A stretch of 64,000 bases of DNA from Strongyloides papillosus. Its lineage: Eukaryota > Nematoda > Chromadorea > Rhabditida > Strongyloididae. Position 1 is the stretch's first letter, and every line of letters begins with the position of its first letter. Positions 23,405 through 36,521 of the stretch are shown piece by piece. The position numbers and the translations under genes are program-made. The notes under the pieces were generated by a model. The model had not been told where the DNA came from and did no database searches. It saw only the letters and a list, made by a program, of their open reading frames with translations. The DNA is taken from NCBI GenBank assembly GCA_005656395.1, contig SRSI01000010.1, positions 1,550,001 to 1,614,000 of the forward strand, in the 5' to 3' direction.

Positions 23405-24365
23405 ATGATGTATACAATGTTACCTGAAAATTTTCTCCAATTATATCTATTGTTTGGTTCAATTTTTATATTACTTTTGAGCATTAGTATTTTTTTCGAT
23501 TTGGAGAATGGGAATTTAAAGTTTATTAAACCACTACTATTTTATGGAAAAACACTAGGCGAAAAAAATGTTTTGTCGAATTTTTCTGTTCCCAAAAGGT
23601 TTGTTGTTCTTAGCATTTATAAATAGAAATTTTTGTAGTTGGTTTTATATTTTCTATGTAATAGGAGAAGTATTATCTCTCATATTTTTAATTATGATTT
23701 ATTTAACTCCAACATTAATTACTCCATTCACCAGTTGGTTATATTTATTCGGATATTCAGAATCTATTCAAAGTTATGAAACAACATTACTTATCTTTAT
23801 TTGTCTTTCAATTCATATCGGCCGTCGATTATATGAAACTCTTTTTATTTCTGTATACTCTCCTTCAACAATACATATATCACACTTTATGATGGGCATC
23901 ATACACTATATTTTTCTTCCACTATCTGTTTTAGCTTCCTCATCATTAAAAATATCAGAAAATATTAGTTTTTTACAATTAATGTTAACGATCTTGTTTG
24001 TATTTTTAAACTACTTACAAAATGGGATAGCAAATGATTTTGCAAACTTACGTAAAGATGAGAACAATAAAGTTACTAATCTTAGCCATAAAGTTTGTTT
24101 AAATGGAATTCACAAATTTGTGTGTTGTCCACATTTTTTGTATGAGATTTTAATTTATCTCACATTATATGGAATTGGAAGATCACAGAATCTTTTGGTA
24201 CGTGTTTTCTAGTAATACATTATTTAATTTTTTTAGTATTTCTTATTATTTGTTTTGGTAAATCAAATGGTTGCTGCTAAAACAAATCAAATTTGGTATA
24301 AAAAAAAGTTTAGTGATAAAATTGAAGTTGCTAATAGGAAAGCTCTGATTCCTTTTATTTATTGA
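23405..24365 (+). CDS. Polyprenol reductase, SRD5A3 type
   Basis: ER membrane enzyme that reduces polyprenol to dolichol for N-glycosylation. Exons 23405-23598, 23639-24197 and 24237-24365 encode 293 aa; introns are 40 and 39 nt. Several hydrophobic helices are visible from the N-terminus on. Motifs: VPKSWFYIFYV across the first junction (matching VPKRYFSHFYV of human SRD5A3), HIGRRLYETLFISVYS, which is the steroid-5-alpha-reductase family hallmark, ISHFMMGIIHY, the CCPHFLYEILIYL substrate/NADPH region, and the C-terminal RKALIPFIY. Joining the exons restores one frame without stops. Confidence 0.9.
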
Positions 24366-27035
24366 TAAAAAATAATTTCTGTTCATATGGTATAATACTT
24401 TTAATTAATTTATTTTTAACATATTTATTAAGTAAAAGTATAAATTTACTTCCGTTTTCAAATGATTAAAAATATATATTTGCAATATTATTTAAATATA
24501 TAAAATTGGCCTTTATTTTATAGGTAAATTTGTCGTCAATGTTTTTCTAACAGATTACACAAATGGTAAATTTATTAACTGTCTACCATGTGTGGAAATT
24601 GTTCCTAAAAAAAATAAATATACAGTAAAAATTCCATCTATTTTTTTTGTATTTTACTAGAACGATTCAATAAAATTTTATTTAAAAAAATTATAAATGC
24701 ATAGTTATTGAAATATTACAAAAATTGATAAAAATTACACCTTATTTGTATTGACTGATTACACTATAGAAACTATTGCATGTACATTCCATTGTTATCT
24801 TTTTATCAATCAATAAATTTTAGAACATTTTATATGATATCAGAAAGATAAACTTAAACAAATTATACATAGCTAATCTTATTATAACATTTATATATTA
24901 ATGAATATTCTGTCATCTTCTTAGAGATTAAAAATGCATCATTATGTTATGTCTTTAATAAATTAAAGATACAATATGGTAACATGACGTTATTATGCTT
25001 TATGTTATTTATAATTATTTCAAATAAATATATTGACTTTTAACATTAAAAGTTCATTTACACAGTTCTCTTATCAAATTAAAACGTCAGCTTGATAGAT
25101 CCTAATATTCAGTTAAATAAGTAATTTTAAGCTTATTTATAATGCACTCACTGTCCTTTTCTTATTTTATTCCACTCATCAAATATCCTTGCTACATTCT
25201 TTATTTTCTTGATGGATTATTTCTTCTTTCTTGTAAACCATCCATATTTGTTCCACATCTTTCTCAGATATGAGATCATTTTTTTACTATAAATTTGTTA
25301 AGGCATTGTGTAACTAATCCAAATATCTTATTTATTATAAATATAAAAAAGATAAGAGAATTTACTTCTTATACATATCCAACATTTTATACATTTAAAT
25401 AAAATAAAAACTATATGTAGAAGTATAATAATTAACACTATGCGGTAATGTAAATAAGTGGAAAATTAAAATTATTATCTTGATTTAATTTTTCTTTATC
25501 AAAATCTTTTACTTATTTATTTAAAAAGTTTTATAAAACAATATTTATTTAGACGTTCACGTACTAGTAGTAATCTTAACAACCTTTTATTATAATAAAA
25601 AAAGTTAAAAAATTTTAAATTATAACATTAGATAAATATATCGGCTATAGGAGCTATTTTATACACAATATTTTAAACTATATAATAATTTAGTGGAATT
25701 AATTTTAAATTAATCATTTTTTGAAGAATATATTTTGAAGAAAACTTCATTACTCACCAATCTTGTCAATCCATCTGTTGTTTGTATCATCCCTACTCTT
25801 CTCTATATATACACCATACAGTAGTATTATATATATTCTAGAAATAATATGTCCTACTGCGGAGAATAGTCGTAAAAATATGTATTGAGAGCGATATAAT
25901 AGTTTGATGGCCAAATGTTGTACACTAAACTGTCGCGATCTGCCTATCTTTCACTGCTTCTTACTAAAAAATAATGCAAATATAGTGGATTTGAGGATAT
26001 TGACAGACACGGCAAGTATTGGTACACAATACTTGTTTTGTATGATTATACTGCAAAATTGCATTGCTAGATAGAACACTTTTTTATTGTTATTTACTAG
26101 TACTTTTAATGAGATTATTTTTATAGTTCAGGGGGTAGATCAAGGTAGTAATATCTTTTTTACTCACTTTTAGTAGTTTTGTGACTTATTTTTCTCACAA
26201 ATCGTATAAACAAACATTTTACAAACCAATTTGTAAATCTTAAGATCAATAAATATTAAAATTATAAGGATGGCAGGATCTTAATCATCGTTATATAAAA
26301 TTTCCCAAATTTGTAGTCAACCCATAACATAACACTACATATCATCTTATTGTTAATTTATTTCTACGCGCCACATTTTTCTATTCTACTTAATATAAAG
26401 TATTTATCTATCTTCTACTACATCGATTGCCAAGTTACCAGCTGCATTATATTGTAGTGATGAGGAAAATCATTTATTTTAACATAATCTTTATGCACGT
26501 CTACATAAACATTTCTTCACTATATGATTTTTAAAATATTACCTCGTAATTTCCACGCTAATTAAAAAATAAATTTAAATATATTAATAGTGGTATAATT
26601 ATTACTTAACATAAAATCATTAGGATTCCTCCTACTTTCTATTACACTCATTGTTGTGGCATAACAGTTTACTTTAAACTGCATATCATGCAATAATAAG
26701 ATAACTGTACTAAAATGCCACAATTAACCCGCCAACAAAGACGATAACATTGTAAGCTATTAAAAAGGTTTATGACGTGTTTTAGCAACTTATAACTTAT
26801 TGCTTTTAAAAACGATTACATATTAGATTTCTTTTTTTTGTATATTCCTCTTAGGTATTGTTATCATTATTGTGGAAACTAGAAAAAAAAATTTAGTGTC
26901 ATAAGATATTATTTATGTTATATGTAATTTCATTTTTGTAGTCAATATTAACGCTAACATAATATTAATTTCTAATTACACGATAATATTTTATTTTCTG
27001 TAGATTTATTTATTTTTTTACACACTATTATAAAG
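24366..27035. other. AT-rich region upstream of dishevelled
   Basis: About 2.7 kb, the likely promoter region of the dishevelled gene. Bases 25890-26060 and 26340-26480 are a little richer in C/G than the surroundings and may hold regulatory DNA. No ORF with family features, repeat or RNA gene is seen. Confidence 0.5.
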
Positions 27036-29525
27036 ATGGCCCAAGCTGGGTCTTCACATGATGATTCATCTCAAATTACTCAACCAACTAATTTGACTTC
27101 ATCTATAACATCGTCAAGTGATCAAGAAGATGCTAATACAGTAATTGAGAAATTGTCTGAGAGAATGGCTTCAATGAATCAAGAATCATCTGGTGCCTTT
27201 AGTGATGGTGATGGCTTAAGCGATATAAGCATGGGTAATATACCAGTTTCTGGAACTTTAAAACAAAACGCTGGTTCTGGTTCACAAGCTTCTTTAGTTA
27301 CAAAAGTAAGGCTTCTTAGATTTGTTTTTTTTTACTATACATAAATTGTTTAGGTTTATTATCATATAGATGATGATCAAACACCGTTCTTGTCTGAAAT
27401 TCCGGTTCCACCAGATCGTTGTACTTTAGCTGATTTTAAACGGGTATTAAATAAATCAAATTACAAATTTTTTATAAAACTTGTTGATCCGGAGATAAAT
27501 ATGGAAGTCAAAAGAGAGTTGAAGGATGATAACGAACTTATTGCAAAAGCTGAAACAAATAATATATTGTATTTATTAACATCGGAAGGCAGTACTGTTT
27601 CAGAGGTAACAAGTCATAGCTCAAGACCTCTGAAGTCCATTCACAACGTTCCGGCTCCAGCTCCTAATGGTGGCATTTTTGGTATAAATTCAATAGATAA
27701 TGTTTACAAACAAGCAAGACATGCTTTTGATAATAGCATGATGACGACAGACTCTGAATCTTTTATCAGTTCAATAAGACCAGTTGACGATTACAAGCAT
27801 TCTTACAACAATAAAAACAATCGTTTGCTAATGGGTTATGGAAGAGGAGTTAGGAGGAATCATTTCGATGACACAGAATCTGAGTTTCGTGCTCTCTCTG
27901 ACGATGAGTCTAGAGTATCAACATCAACTGATATTACTTCTGTGTCAAGGCAGCATCTATATAGGAGAAGAAAAAATCGTAAGAAATACCGACAACCTTC
28001 AAGAGCTTCATCATTCACTTCGATAACTGAGTCATCTATGTGCTTAGATGTTATAACAGTCACCTTAAATATTGATACTGTAAATTTCTTAGGAATATCA
28101 ATTGTTGGGCAGAGTTCAGCTAGAGGGGATAATGGGATATATGTAGCTAATGTGATGAAAGGTGGTGCTGTGGCATTAGATGGAAGAATAGAGCCTGGTG
28201 ATATGATTTTACAAGTAAATGATATATCGTTTGAGAATTTTACTAACGACCAAGCTGTTGATGTACTGAGAGGTGCTGTAGCAAGGAAAGGTCCCATAAA
28301 ATTGACAGTAGCAAAAAGTTTTGATTCAGGTGCTAAAAATTGCATTAACAAACCAAATATCAGAGAAGAACCTGTCCGACCTATTGACACAGAGGCATGG
28401 ATCCAACATACAAACGCTATGTGTGAACTTATGAAAAAAGGAGTTGGTATGCCAAGTATTTTAGAAGGGTCAGAGGGAGCTCCAACGCCTGTTCCTGGAC
28501 AGCGTGGTCCTTATCACAATGTAGTTGTGAACAACGGAAGACAAAGTGGATCTCTAGTGACATCAAATGATTCTGATGGAACGCCAAGTACAGTTATAGG
28601 AATGACTGCTAATCAACATAATATACCTCAACAACCACTACGATTATCTGTTGGATTAGATCATAGACAAATTATAAGGGCAATGGCAATGCCAAATTCT
28701 GGTTTAGATATAAAAGATAGAACGTGGTTAAAGATACCTATTCCAATGTGCTTTTTAGGATCAGATTTGGTTGATTGGTTAGTAGAACATGTCGACGGTA
28801 TACGTGATCGCAAGGAAGGAAAGAAATTTGCATCAGAATTATTGAAAGAAAAGTTAATATCACATGTTGTTAACAAGAACAACTTTACAGAGCAATGCTA
28901 CTATGTATTTGGTTAGCTTTATTTATTAAATTGGTCTTTATAAACTATTTTTTTTAGCTAACAGTCAAGATCTACTAAATGATGGTGGATATTTACCTCC
29001 ACCGCCACCTGGTATTACTAATATGGGCACATTATCTCAAAATGGACAGTGGACAAGTAATCACCATGGACCACCATCTATTGTAAGTCTCGTTAATTCC
29101 CATTATATATTTATCAATGGTTAAGTGATTTTTTGATAAAAAAAATCTACTTTTGTTATTATGTTGAAACTATTTTATTATTTTTTTAGATTTCTGGTTA
29201 TGCTTCAATGCCAATTTCGCCATTTCCAGGTCAAAATATGATTATACCTCCACGAGTTCCAGCTGATCTTCATTCTCAAGCTTCAGGTACTTCAAATGAT
29301 GGCAGTTCGAGTTCGGAACACCGTCGTGTGAAACAATCTAAAGTAATACTTCCACCTGCACCTTCATTAAATTCAGTTCCGGCACATTATGCGTCAACGG
29401 GACTTTTGTTAAAAAATGGAGTACCATCGAGGATAGATCAAATGCCAAGTGATTTGTCGGGAAGCAGACAGAGTTTTCGAATAGCAATGAATAATCCATA
29501 TGAATTCTTTATCGATAATTTGTAA
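27036..29525 (+). CDS. Dishevelled, Wnt signal transducer
   Basis: Cytoplasmic hub of canonical and planar polarity Wnt signalling. Exons 27036-27305, 27354-28911, 28958-29082 and 29190-29525 give 762 aa. Domains: a 90-residue Ser/Thr/Gln-rich leader, DIX at about 89-165 (VIYHIDDDQTPFLSEIP...CTLADFKRVL), a basic stretch RRRKNRKKYRQPSRASS, PDZ at about 320-412 with FLGISIVGQ as the peptide-binding loop, and DEP at about 530-615 (SDLVDWLVEHVDGIRDRKEG, ending CYYVFA across the junction). The C-terminal EFFIDNL resembles the conserved FxVDVM end. The leader before DIX is longer than in most dishevelleds. Nematodes have several paralogues; I cannot say which one this is. Confidence 0.94.
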
Positions 29526-29839
29526 ATATTTTACACTATTTTTAATGGTTCTGATTAGATGTCATTATTTTTCAGAAATAATATATTATAAAAATTTAAC
29601 TAATATATAAATTTTCTTTTGATAGTTTAAACTCATATTTTTTTCCATTAAAATCTCGTGACGTTTCTTTGGTGTGTTGTCACTTAGCAAAGTTATGTAA
29701 TAGATAAGGGATTTAGAAAATGTCACATGTTTAGGGATATCTTTAAACCTCATAGGACTAGAAAAATCAATATATATATTTGTTATACTAGTATTTACCA
29801 CTTCCTGGTTCTTATGTGTTATTATTTTTTAGAAATAAG
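29526..29839. other. Spacer between dishevelled and VPS22
   Basis: 314 bp, AT-rich. It ends in TTATTTTTTAG (29831-29832), 7 nt before the VPS22 start, a probable trans-splice acceptor. A short minus-strand ORF here (29586-29801) has no support. Confidence 0.5.
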
Positions 29840-30736
29840 ATGGCTACCAGAAGACGTGGAGTTGGTGTTGGTGCAATCCAACAAAAACAACAAGTTCAAG
29901 TAAACAATAAAAAAATTAATTTTAGTATTATGAGATTATTGTAGGCCCAATATACTGCAAAAGGAGAAGAGTTAGCAAGTGAACAAATTTCTAATTTTTC
30001 ACAGCAACTTGGAATTTTTACAAAAAAATTGGAGGAATTTGCTTACAAACATAGAAATGAAATTAAAAAAAATAGTCAATTTAGAAGACATTTTCAAGAA
30101 ATGTGTGCGCATGTTGGTGTAGATCCATTAGCATGTAAGTTAGATTTAACTTTTTTTTTATTTACCATGAATATTTAAGCATCTAAAGGATTCTGGGCTT
30201 CTAAACTAGGTGTTGGTGATTTTTACTATGAATTGGCCGTCCAAGTCATTGAAGTCTGTCTTTCTACAAATCATATTAATGGTGGCCTAATTACTCTCAA
30301 CGATCTTAGGACACGTTTACTTAAAAGTAGAAGCAAAACACGTAGAGAAAACATCACAAATGATGATATTTTGAGAGCTGTACAAAAAATAAAAGTTCTT
30401 GGCAGTGGTTTTGAGTTGTTACCCCTTGATGGTGGACGTTTTCTTATACAATCTATACCTGGTGAATTATCAATGGATGACAGTAGAGTTCTACAGTTGG
30501 CGGAAGAAACAGGATTTGTGACCGTTGAATTAATTATGGATCGATTGCGGTGGGAAGAAACAAGAACATTACAAGTGATTGAACATTTAATAAAAGAAGG
30601 TTTAGCTTGGGTTGATGAACAACCATCAGACACGAACCAATATTGGATACCTAGTTTGTTTTTACAACAATACTATCCTATATTAGGTGGTTCTGGATCA
30701 ACTGAGAGCAGTTTATCTTCTTTCCATGTTTCATAA
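29840..30736 (+). CDS. vps-22: ESCRT-II subunit VPS22/SNF8 (EAP30)
   Basis: ESCRT-II subunit that acts in endosomal sorting of ubiquitinated cargo. Exons 29840-29899, 29945-30134 and 30180-30736 encode 268 aa (human 258). Seen: the N-terminal RRRGVGVGAIQ, a helical hairpin (FTKKLEEFAYKHRNEIKKNSQFRRHF), [32 protein letters not shown], and two winged-helix domains, the second containing GLAWVDEQ and YWIPSLF. Introns are 45 nt each. The protein is intact. It lies in the same orientation as dishevelled and NAA60 with spacers of about 310 bp. Confidence 0.93.
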
Positions 30737-31044
30737 AACATTTATATATTGTGAAAATCCTTTATTTTTTATTTTAAATAACAGTAACATAAAAATAATG
30801 TATTTTGTAATAAAAACAAATTTATGAAGAACATACATTTTCCGTATAAAATTGTTTTTAATAATTTAATAATATATTGCAAATCAACATTTTATTATTA
30901 TTCCATTAAATTCTATTAATTTTTTAAAAGTACACTTCACCAATAGCCAAGGGAAACAAATATTGTTATAAATATTGGAATATCAAGTACGTGGAGAAGT
31001 TAATAATATCTTAAATATAGGTTTTAAATTTTAACATTAAACCA
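30737..31044. other. Spacer between VPS22 and NAA60
   Basis: 308 bp of AT-rich sequence with an AATAAAA-type poly(A) signal region. An AATATAG before GTTTTAAATT about 25 nt upstream of the next start could be a trans-splice acceptor. Nothing else is seen. Confidence 0.45.
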
Positions 31045-31793
31045 ATGAAAAATTCAATTTCTATATCTAATGATCTCATTGAAAAAGATATTTCTAATAA
31101 TGGAAACTGGGAATTGCGTTTTTTACGTCATGATGACATGCCTGCTATCAAGGCAATATGCAAAGAAAGTTTTCCAGTTCAATATCCCGATACATGGTAT
31201 CAAGAAGTAGTTGATGGAGTATTTATATCATTTGGGTATTTTTATAATAATGTTCTTACATCATTAATGATTTGCGAAATTAAACAAATAAAGGAATATG
31301 AAGCAGAAGTATGCTTATCATAATATTTTTCTTATAAAATTATATGTTTATTTTTTTTATAGGATCAAAAACTTCTCTCCGACTACAATGGATTTGCACT
31401 TTATATACTTAGTCTTGCTGTGAAAAGTGAATTTCGCAGAAAAGGTATTGCTAAAAACTTGTTGAATTATCTAATGACAGAAATATTGGAGAAAAATAAT
31501 CACGTTAGTGTAGTCTTTTTACATGCACTAACGCATAATTATGATGCCATAAAATTTTACAAAAAAAATGGTTTTAAGATTCACACAACTCTAAGGTAAA
31601 ATTTTTAATTTTAAATTCATAATTTTTTTATAGAAATTACTATTTGATAGATGGGATGTATTACGACGGGTATACTTTTGCATGTTATGTCAATGGATAC
31701 AATGATTTTAAATGGTGTTTGGAAGCATTGCAAATATTTACATCTTGGATTTTTTGTCCCTTAAGATCTTTTATAAAACATGTTTTTATGTGA
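31045..31793 (+). CDS. N-alpha-acetyltransferase 60 (NatF)
   Basis: GNAT-family enzyme that acetylates the N-termini of transmembrane proteins at Golgi-type membranes. Exons 31045-31308, 31363-31595 and 31634-31793 encode 218 aa. Seen: LRFLRHDDMPAIKAICKESFPVQYPDTWY at the N-terminus, where the FPxxYPDxWY motif is diagnostic; the acetyl-CoA binding stretch LSLAVKSEFRRKGIAKNLL; LHALTHNYDAIKFYKKNGF; then NYYLIDGMYYDGYTFACYVNG. The C-terminal tail is shorter than in human NAA60 and ends in a hydrophobic, possibly membrane-associated segment (IFTSWIFCPLRSFI). Confidence 0.92.
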
Positions 31794-34626
31794 AAATCAA
31801 ATTTAACATTTTAATACAAGAAAAGTACTAAATGACACGTATAGTTCTAGTGAGTAGAATTTTTTTATTATTTATACTTTCATTTAATAATAACATCAAT
31901 CAAAAATGGTTATATAATTATTTTTCATCTTTTATAGGATAGCTACCGAAGCGCTTTCAATTTTAAATATTTCATTTCTTTAGAATTTCTCTGTTTTTAC
32001 TATGTTTAACATCAAAAATTTTTATTTTTAAATTGCTTATAAAGATTTCTATGTTGGAAATTTAAATGTAAATTGATTTGTATAATAAATAAATATTATA
32101 ATATTCTTAAAGTTATTTTTATTTGTAAATTATATTTTTACATTTATACAAAAATTTGTAATATTAAAATATGCGTTTTACAGTATTTTTTTCAGTACAA
32201 TACTAGATAGAATATATAATAATTATTGAGTTTTTAGTAAAATAGTTGAATTTGATCATTATTTATCGTAATTAACAAAGGTTTTTTAAATTCAGAAGAA
32301 ATCATTTATAAATTTTACTAGAGGAATTGTACTACGTTTGAAAATAATGTTTCATAATATATCGGCAAATATTGCTTGTTGAGGAGGTCAGTATGAGTTT
32401 CACTTTCATCAATGTATTGACAAAATTAAATGTATCAAATTTTTCATATCAATTGTCTTAATTCAAATTAAGAGTAAATTAACAGTAAATTTACTAATGC
32501 TATCGAATCCATAAAAAGAAAATTTATGAATAAGAATATTTATAAATATTGAAATCGTAAAAAATTAATATTTATTTTACAAGACTTTATGTCAAGAAAC
32601 ACTATTATCAGAAATTCTAAAATTTACAAATATAATTATAGTTTTTGCTGGTAATAAATGTGATATATTAATAAAACTTTGTTTTTCTATAAAATAATCT
32701 TTAAAAAAAATGAAATTTTTTATTTTTACTGTTTTTTAAAAAAAAGAACAGAAAAATTACAATTTACATTCTTAAAATTTTACAAATATTGAGTGTTTAA
32801 CGAATGCATGATGAAATTTATAACTTGTAAAAGTAAAGTTGGTACTTTCCGTTGTATATTCTCAACACAAAATGATTTGATACAACTACCAATGTTTATA
32901 TATCCTTACAAATACATAAAATATATTTTATCATTCTACTTTTTTAAAGATAACAAATAAATATTTGCTTTTTTAAGAAACAATATTGATAATTCTTCTA
33001 ACTTCATTTTGTAATGAATTTAGTGTATCTCTATTTTTTTCTTACTAAGTAAATATCCATTCCATGTTCATTTATTAAAAGCTCTTCTAAGAATAATAAC
33101 GTATTATATTAAAAAAACACAATATGCTTACGCTATACTGTATAGTAGGTGCAAATTTCAAGAATTTCACTTATTAATGAAGTTGAATCTGATAAATGTT
33201 ATGTCTACTATAAAATACCAATTATTAATTACAATCATGAACTGGGACATACATTAAAACCAAAAATTCCAATAACAGTCTTCTCATCAGTAATGTGATA
33301 ATTTTTTTTATTTTCTATTAATTCGATAGCAGAAAATAATTAATATTCGTAAAAATGAGGTTTTAAATGATTTTTAGATGTCATATGTTGGGAGATATAA
33401 CATGAAAGTTTAATAAAATTATACTATTTTGTTGGCTTTCTTGTTATAAAACAATCTTAAAATTTTCTATTGGAATTAAAAATAGTATATCTTAAATTAA
33501 AATGAATGTATTAAGCATATAAATTCTAAACTTTTGTCTAATTAAATTTTACAAAGTAGATACTAAAATATAAGCTGACAAAGATTGTAAACAATTTTTA
33601 AAAACTAAAACATTAACATCATCTATTATTGATACGTTTTTTTATGATCAAATTCAAAGAAGAGTATTAAAAATTAAATATGTGTTTTTTTTTTTAAATT
33701 AAAAGACATAAAACGTTTAGACAGGTAAATTATTTAAAGTTTTGGTATCAATCTTCTTTTTTTAATTAAGATCAATTTAAAAATTCTATCGTTTTTAATA
33801 GGAAGAATTTATTTACATCAAAGTTATTTTGATCAGGAATGTAAATAAATTATGTTATGTTTACTGATTATGATTTTTTTCTAAAGATATATATATATTA
33901 ATTATTATTTTCCACAGATCTAAAATATAACACTGTCTATCTAAGCTAATTTCAAAAAAGCTTTTGAAATTTTTGAATTATATATAGTTAAAATTTTTAA
34001 TACGAGATGTTTTGCAGACAATTTAATTTTTAGTTCTTTAGTTTAATTTATAACAAATCAAAAACTTTTATATAATGATAAATTCAGTTATTTCAAATGA
34101 AATTAATAAAAGTTCAAACCGTCGAATGAAAAAAATTTCTGAGATTCTTTATGGAAATTATATCCCTTTTTTAACCAGAATCTTGTTTGTTTAAAGAAAG
34201 TTCAAGTAAAATTTTTATTAAGATAGATTTATTAAAATTTGCTAAAAAATATTTAAAATATTGTCGTCACATAAGTGTTTCAAATCGTCTTGCTACAATA
34301 TACCCATATAAATAAAACAAATACTAGTTTAGAAAAATGGAAGTTATTTATTAAGAAGCGCGCTGACACTAGTCTTTAAATATTTTTTAACTTGTTCTTC
34401 AGAGTATAAAGATCATGTCATTTAAGATATTTTTGCAACATATTGAAAATATTATTCGCCAAATATTTCTTAACTATACGGGGCATTTTTAACAATCATT
34501 TTATTGAATTATGTTATATAAAATTGATTTATCGTATAAAAAATGTAGAAAAATTCACATAAATGATTTATTCATAAATACACAAATTTATCATTAACTA
34601 AAAAGTAATAATAGTTTGTTTGAAGA
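31794..34626. other. AT-rich intergenic region before the transthyretin-like cluster
   Basis: About 2.8 kb of roughly 80% AT sequence with many A/T runs and no ORF of note. It is the probable upstream region of the first transthyretin-like gene. No repeat or RNA gene is recognised. Confidence 0.55.
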
Positions 34627-35603
34627 ATGCAATTTATTTTTTTAATATTTTTCCCATTATTCATTTTTGATATCTCTATTAATGGCTTAGGACTAGGAAG
34701 AAAACAAACAGCAGGTGCAAAAGGAAAGTTAGTTTGTGATGGTAAACCTGCTACTGGAATACTTGTAAAACTTTATGATGATGACCGAGGAATTGATGCT
34801 GATGATTTAATGGCAAAAGGAAAAACTGATGGTTCAGGTTTTTTTTGAACTCTCAGGTACTTTTTATTTATATTTTCTTTCTAAAGTAAAATATTTTTTA
34901 GGCTACACACATGAAATGAGTATGTTTAACTAATTAATTAATATAATTGTTTAAATATGAATTAAATATAATAATAATGACACAGAATGTCCAATCAAAT
35001 GGGTGGCGACTTTTTTAGATTTCAAAACGGTTTTTAAAGAAATATAAAAGTTATAATGATGTTTTTTAATATACTTTTAGTTGAAAAAGAGTAGATTTAG
35101 ACAAATTTAAGGAAATTTATTATTTTCTTAATTTTTCAATAAACATCGGATGGAAGTTAATTACTAGAAAGTGTTCCATTCGCCGAATACATTGTTATAT
35201 CAATAATAAAAGTTATGCTTAGAGATTTATAATAAATTGAGCGTGATATCTAATTAACATTTATTAAACTTTGTTATGAGTCTCATTTTGGGTAAAGGTA
35301 AAAGTCACCATTGATTGATTGTTTAACATTAAGATAATGAATAAAAACTTATGATGTCAATTTTTTAGCTACAATTGATCCTAAGGTTAATATTTACCAC
35401 GACTGTAACGACGGTTTTATGGTAAGTTTAAAACAGTAATCTAACATAATATTTTATAGCCTTGTCAAAGAAAATTTACAATTTATATTCCTGATGATTA
35501 TGTTTTTTCTGGGGAACATCCAACAAAATACTATGATATGGGTACCTTAGAATTGTCTGGTAAATTGAAAGGAGAAGAACGAGATTGTATTCATAAAATT
35601 TAA
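34627..35603 (+). CDS. Transthyretin-like secreted protein 1, apparent one-base frameshift and an 18-nt exon
   Basis: Nematode TTL proteins are small secreted proteins of largely unknown function. Exons 34627-34856, 34902-34919, 35369-35421 and 35460-35603. A signal peptide (MQFIFLIFFPLFIFDISING) precedes QTAGAKGKLVCDGKPATGILVKLYDDD. The frame breaks at eight T (34839-34846); with seven T it reads DGSGFFELSG. The 18-nt exon then supplies YTHEM, so the joined product continues SGYTHEMTTIDPKVNIYHDC, the standard TTL motif, then CNDGFMPCQRKFTIYIPDDYV and YYDMGTLELSGKL...ERDC. All exon phases fit once one T is removed. A direct splice from exon 1 to 35369 would skip five conserved residues. Confidence 0.85.
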
Positions 35604-35975
35604 TGTTTAAATTTTAATCATTGTAATAAACAAAAGTTATTGATAAGCTTAATTTTTATCATTGTTTTTCATGATATAAAATATTACTATTAAAATAAGT
35701 TTATATGCATATTGAAAATTTTGCGTTGGAGAGGTTTTAAAAAATCACACAACTGTATTGCATACAAATAAATGAAATAACTATATTTGCATTGCTACTT
35801 AACAAGTGGAAATAATTCTAGTATTCTTGATGACTAATAAAATCAAAAATAAACCTTTTAATTTATTCTTTGAATTATTACAAATATATGGTATTTTAAA
35901 TGAAAATTCAAGAATGAAAACTTTTCGAAATTTTTATTTTCTATTATAAAACTTTTTTATAAGTAAAACTACAAT

Positions 35976-36464
35976 ATGATATTTTATTTTACAAAAATAT
36001 TACTTTTACCAATTGTTTTTACTTTGATAGATTGTTGTAGTTCAACATCATCAAAAAATATTTATTCTATTGGGATTAAAGGTATTTTTACTTGCAATGG
36101 TGTGCCAAAAGACAACGTTAAAATACAACTCTACGATAAAAGTGTTATTGGTAAAGATACAGAGATTGCTAATGGAGTTAGTGATCCAAAAGGTCGATTT
36201 GGTATAAGGGCAAATAAAAAAATTATATTAGGAAATTTCGAACCATATTATGTAGTAATACATAATTGTGAAAATTCTAATCAGGTATAAGAATTAAAAT
36301 AATTTATTTTAATTTAATTCTTTTAGTTATGTAAACGGAAATTTAGTGAAAAAATTAATAAAAAGTATATAGAGAATGATTTCAAAGCATATAATATATA
36401 TGATGCAGGCGTTATTGAACTTTCTACAAAACGACCAAAAGAAGAAAAATATTGCAATAAATAA
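35976..36464 (+). CDS. Transthyretin-like secreted protein 2, diverged
   Basis: Exons 35976-36284 and 36327-36464 encode 148 aa. An N-terminal signal peptide (KILLLPIVFTLIDCC) is followed by SIGIKGIFTCNGVPKDNVKIQLYDKS, the TTL opening with its conserved Cys, then SDPKGRFGIRANKK, a shortened YVVIHNC in place of the usual IYHDC, and YDAGVIELS near the end. It is same-strand with the previous gene, 372 bp downstream. It is more diverged than the first copy but keeps the cysteine pattern. Secreted; function unknown for the family. Confidence 0.85.
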
Positions 36465-36521
36465 CTGGTAAATAAAAATAATTTTATCAATAATTTCATT
36501 ACGAAATATATTATTATTATT

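Noticed and set aside
27860..28390. 176-codon minus-strand ORF
   Set aside because: Exactly opposite the dishevelled PDZ exon; a coding-strand shadow.
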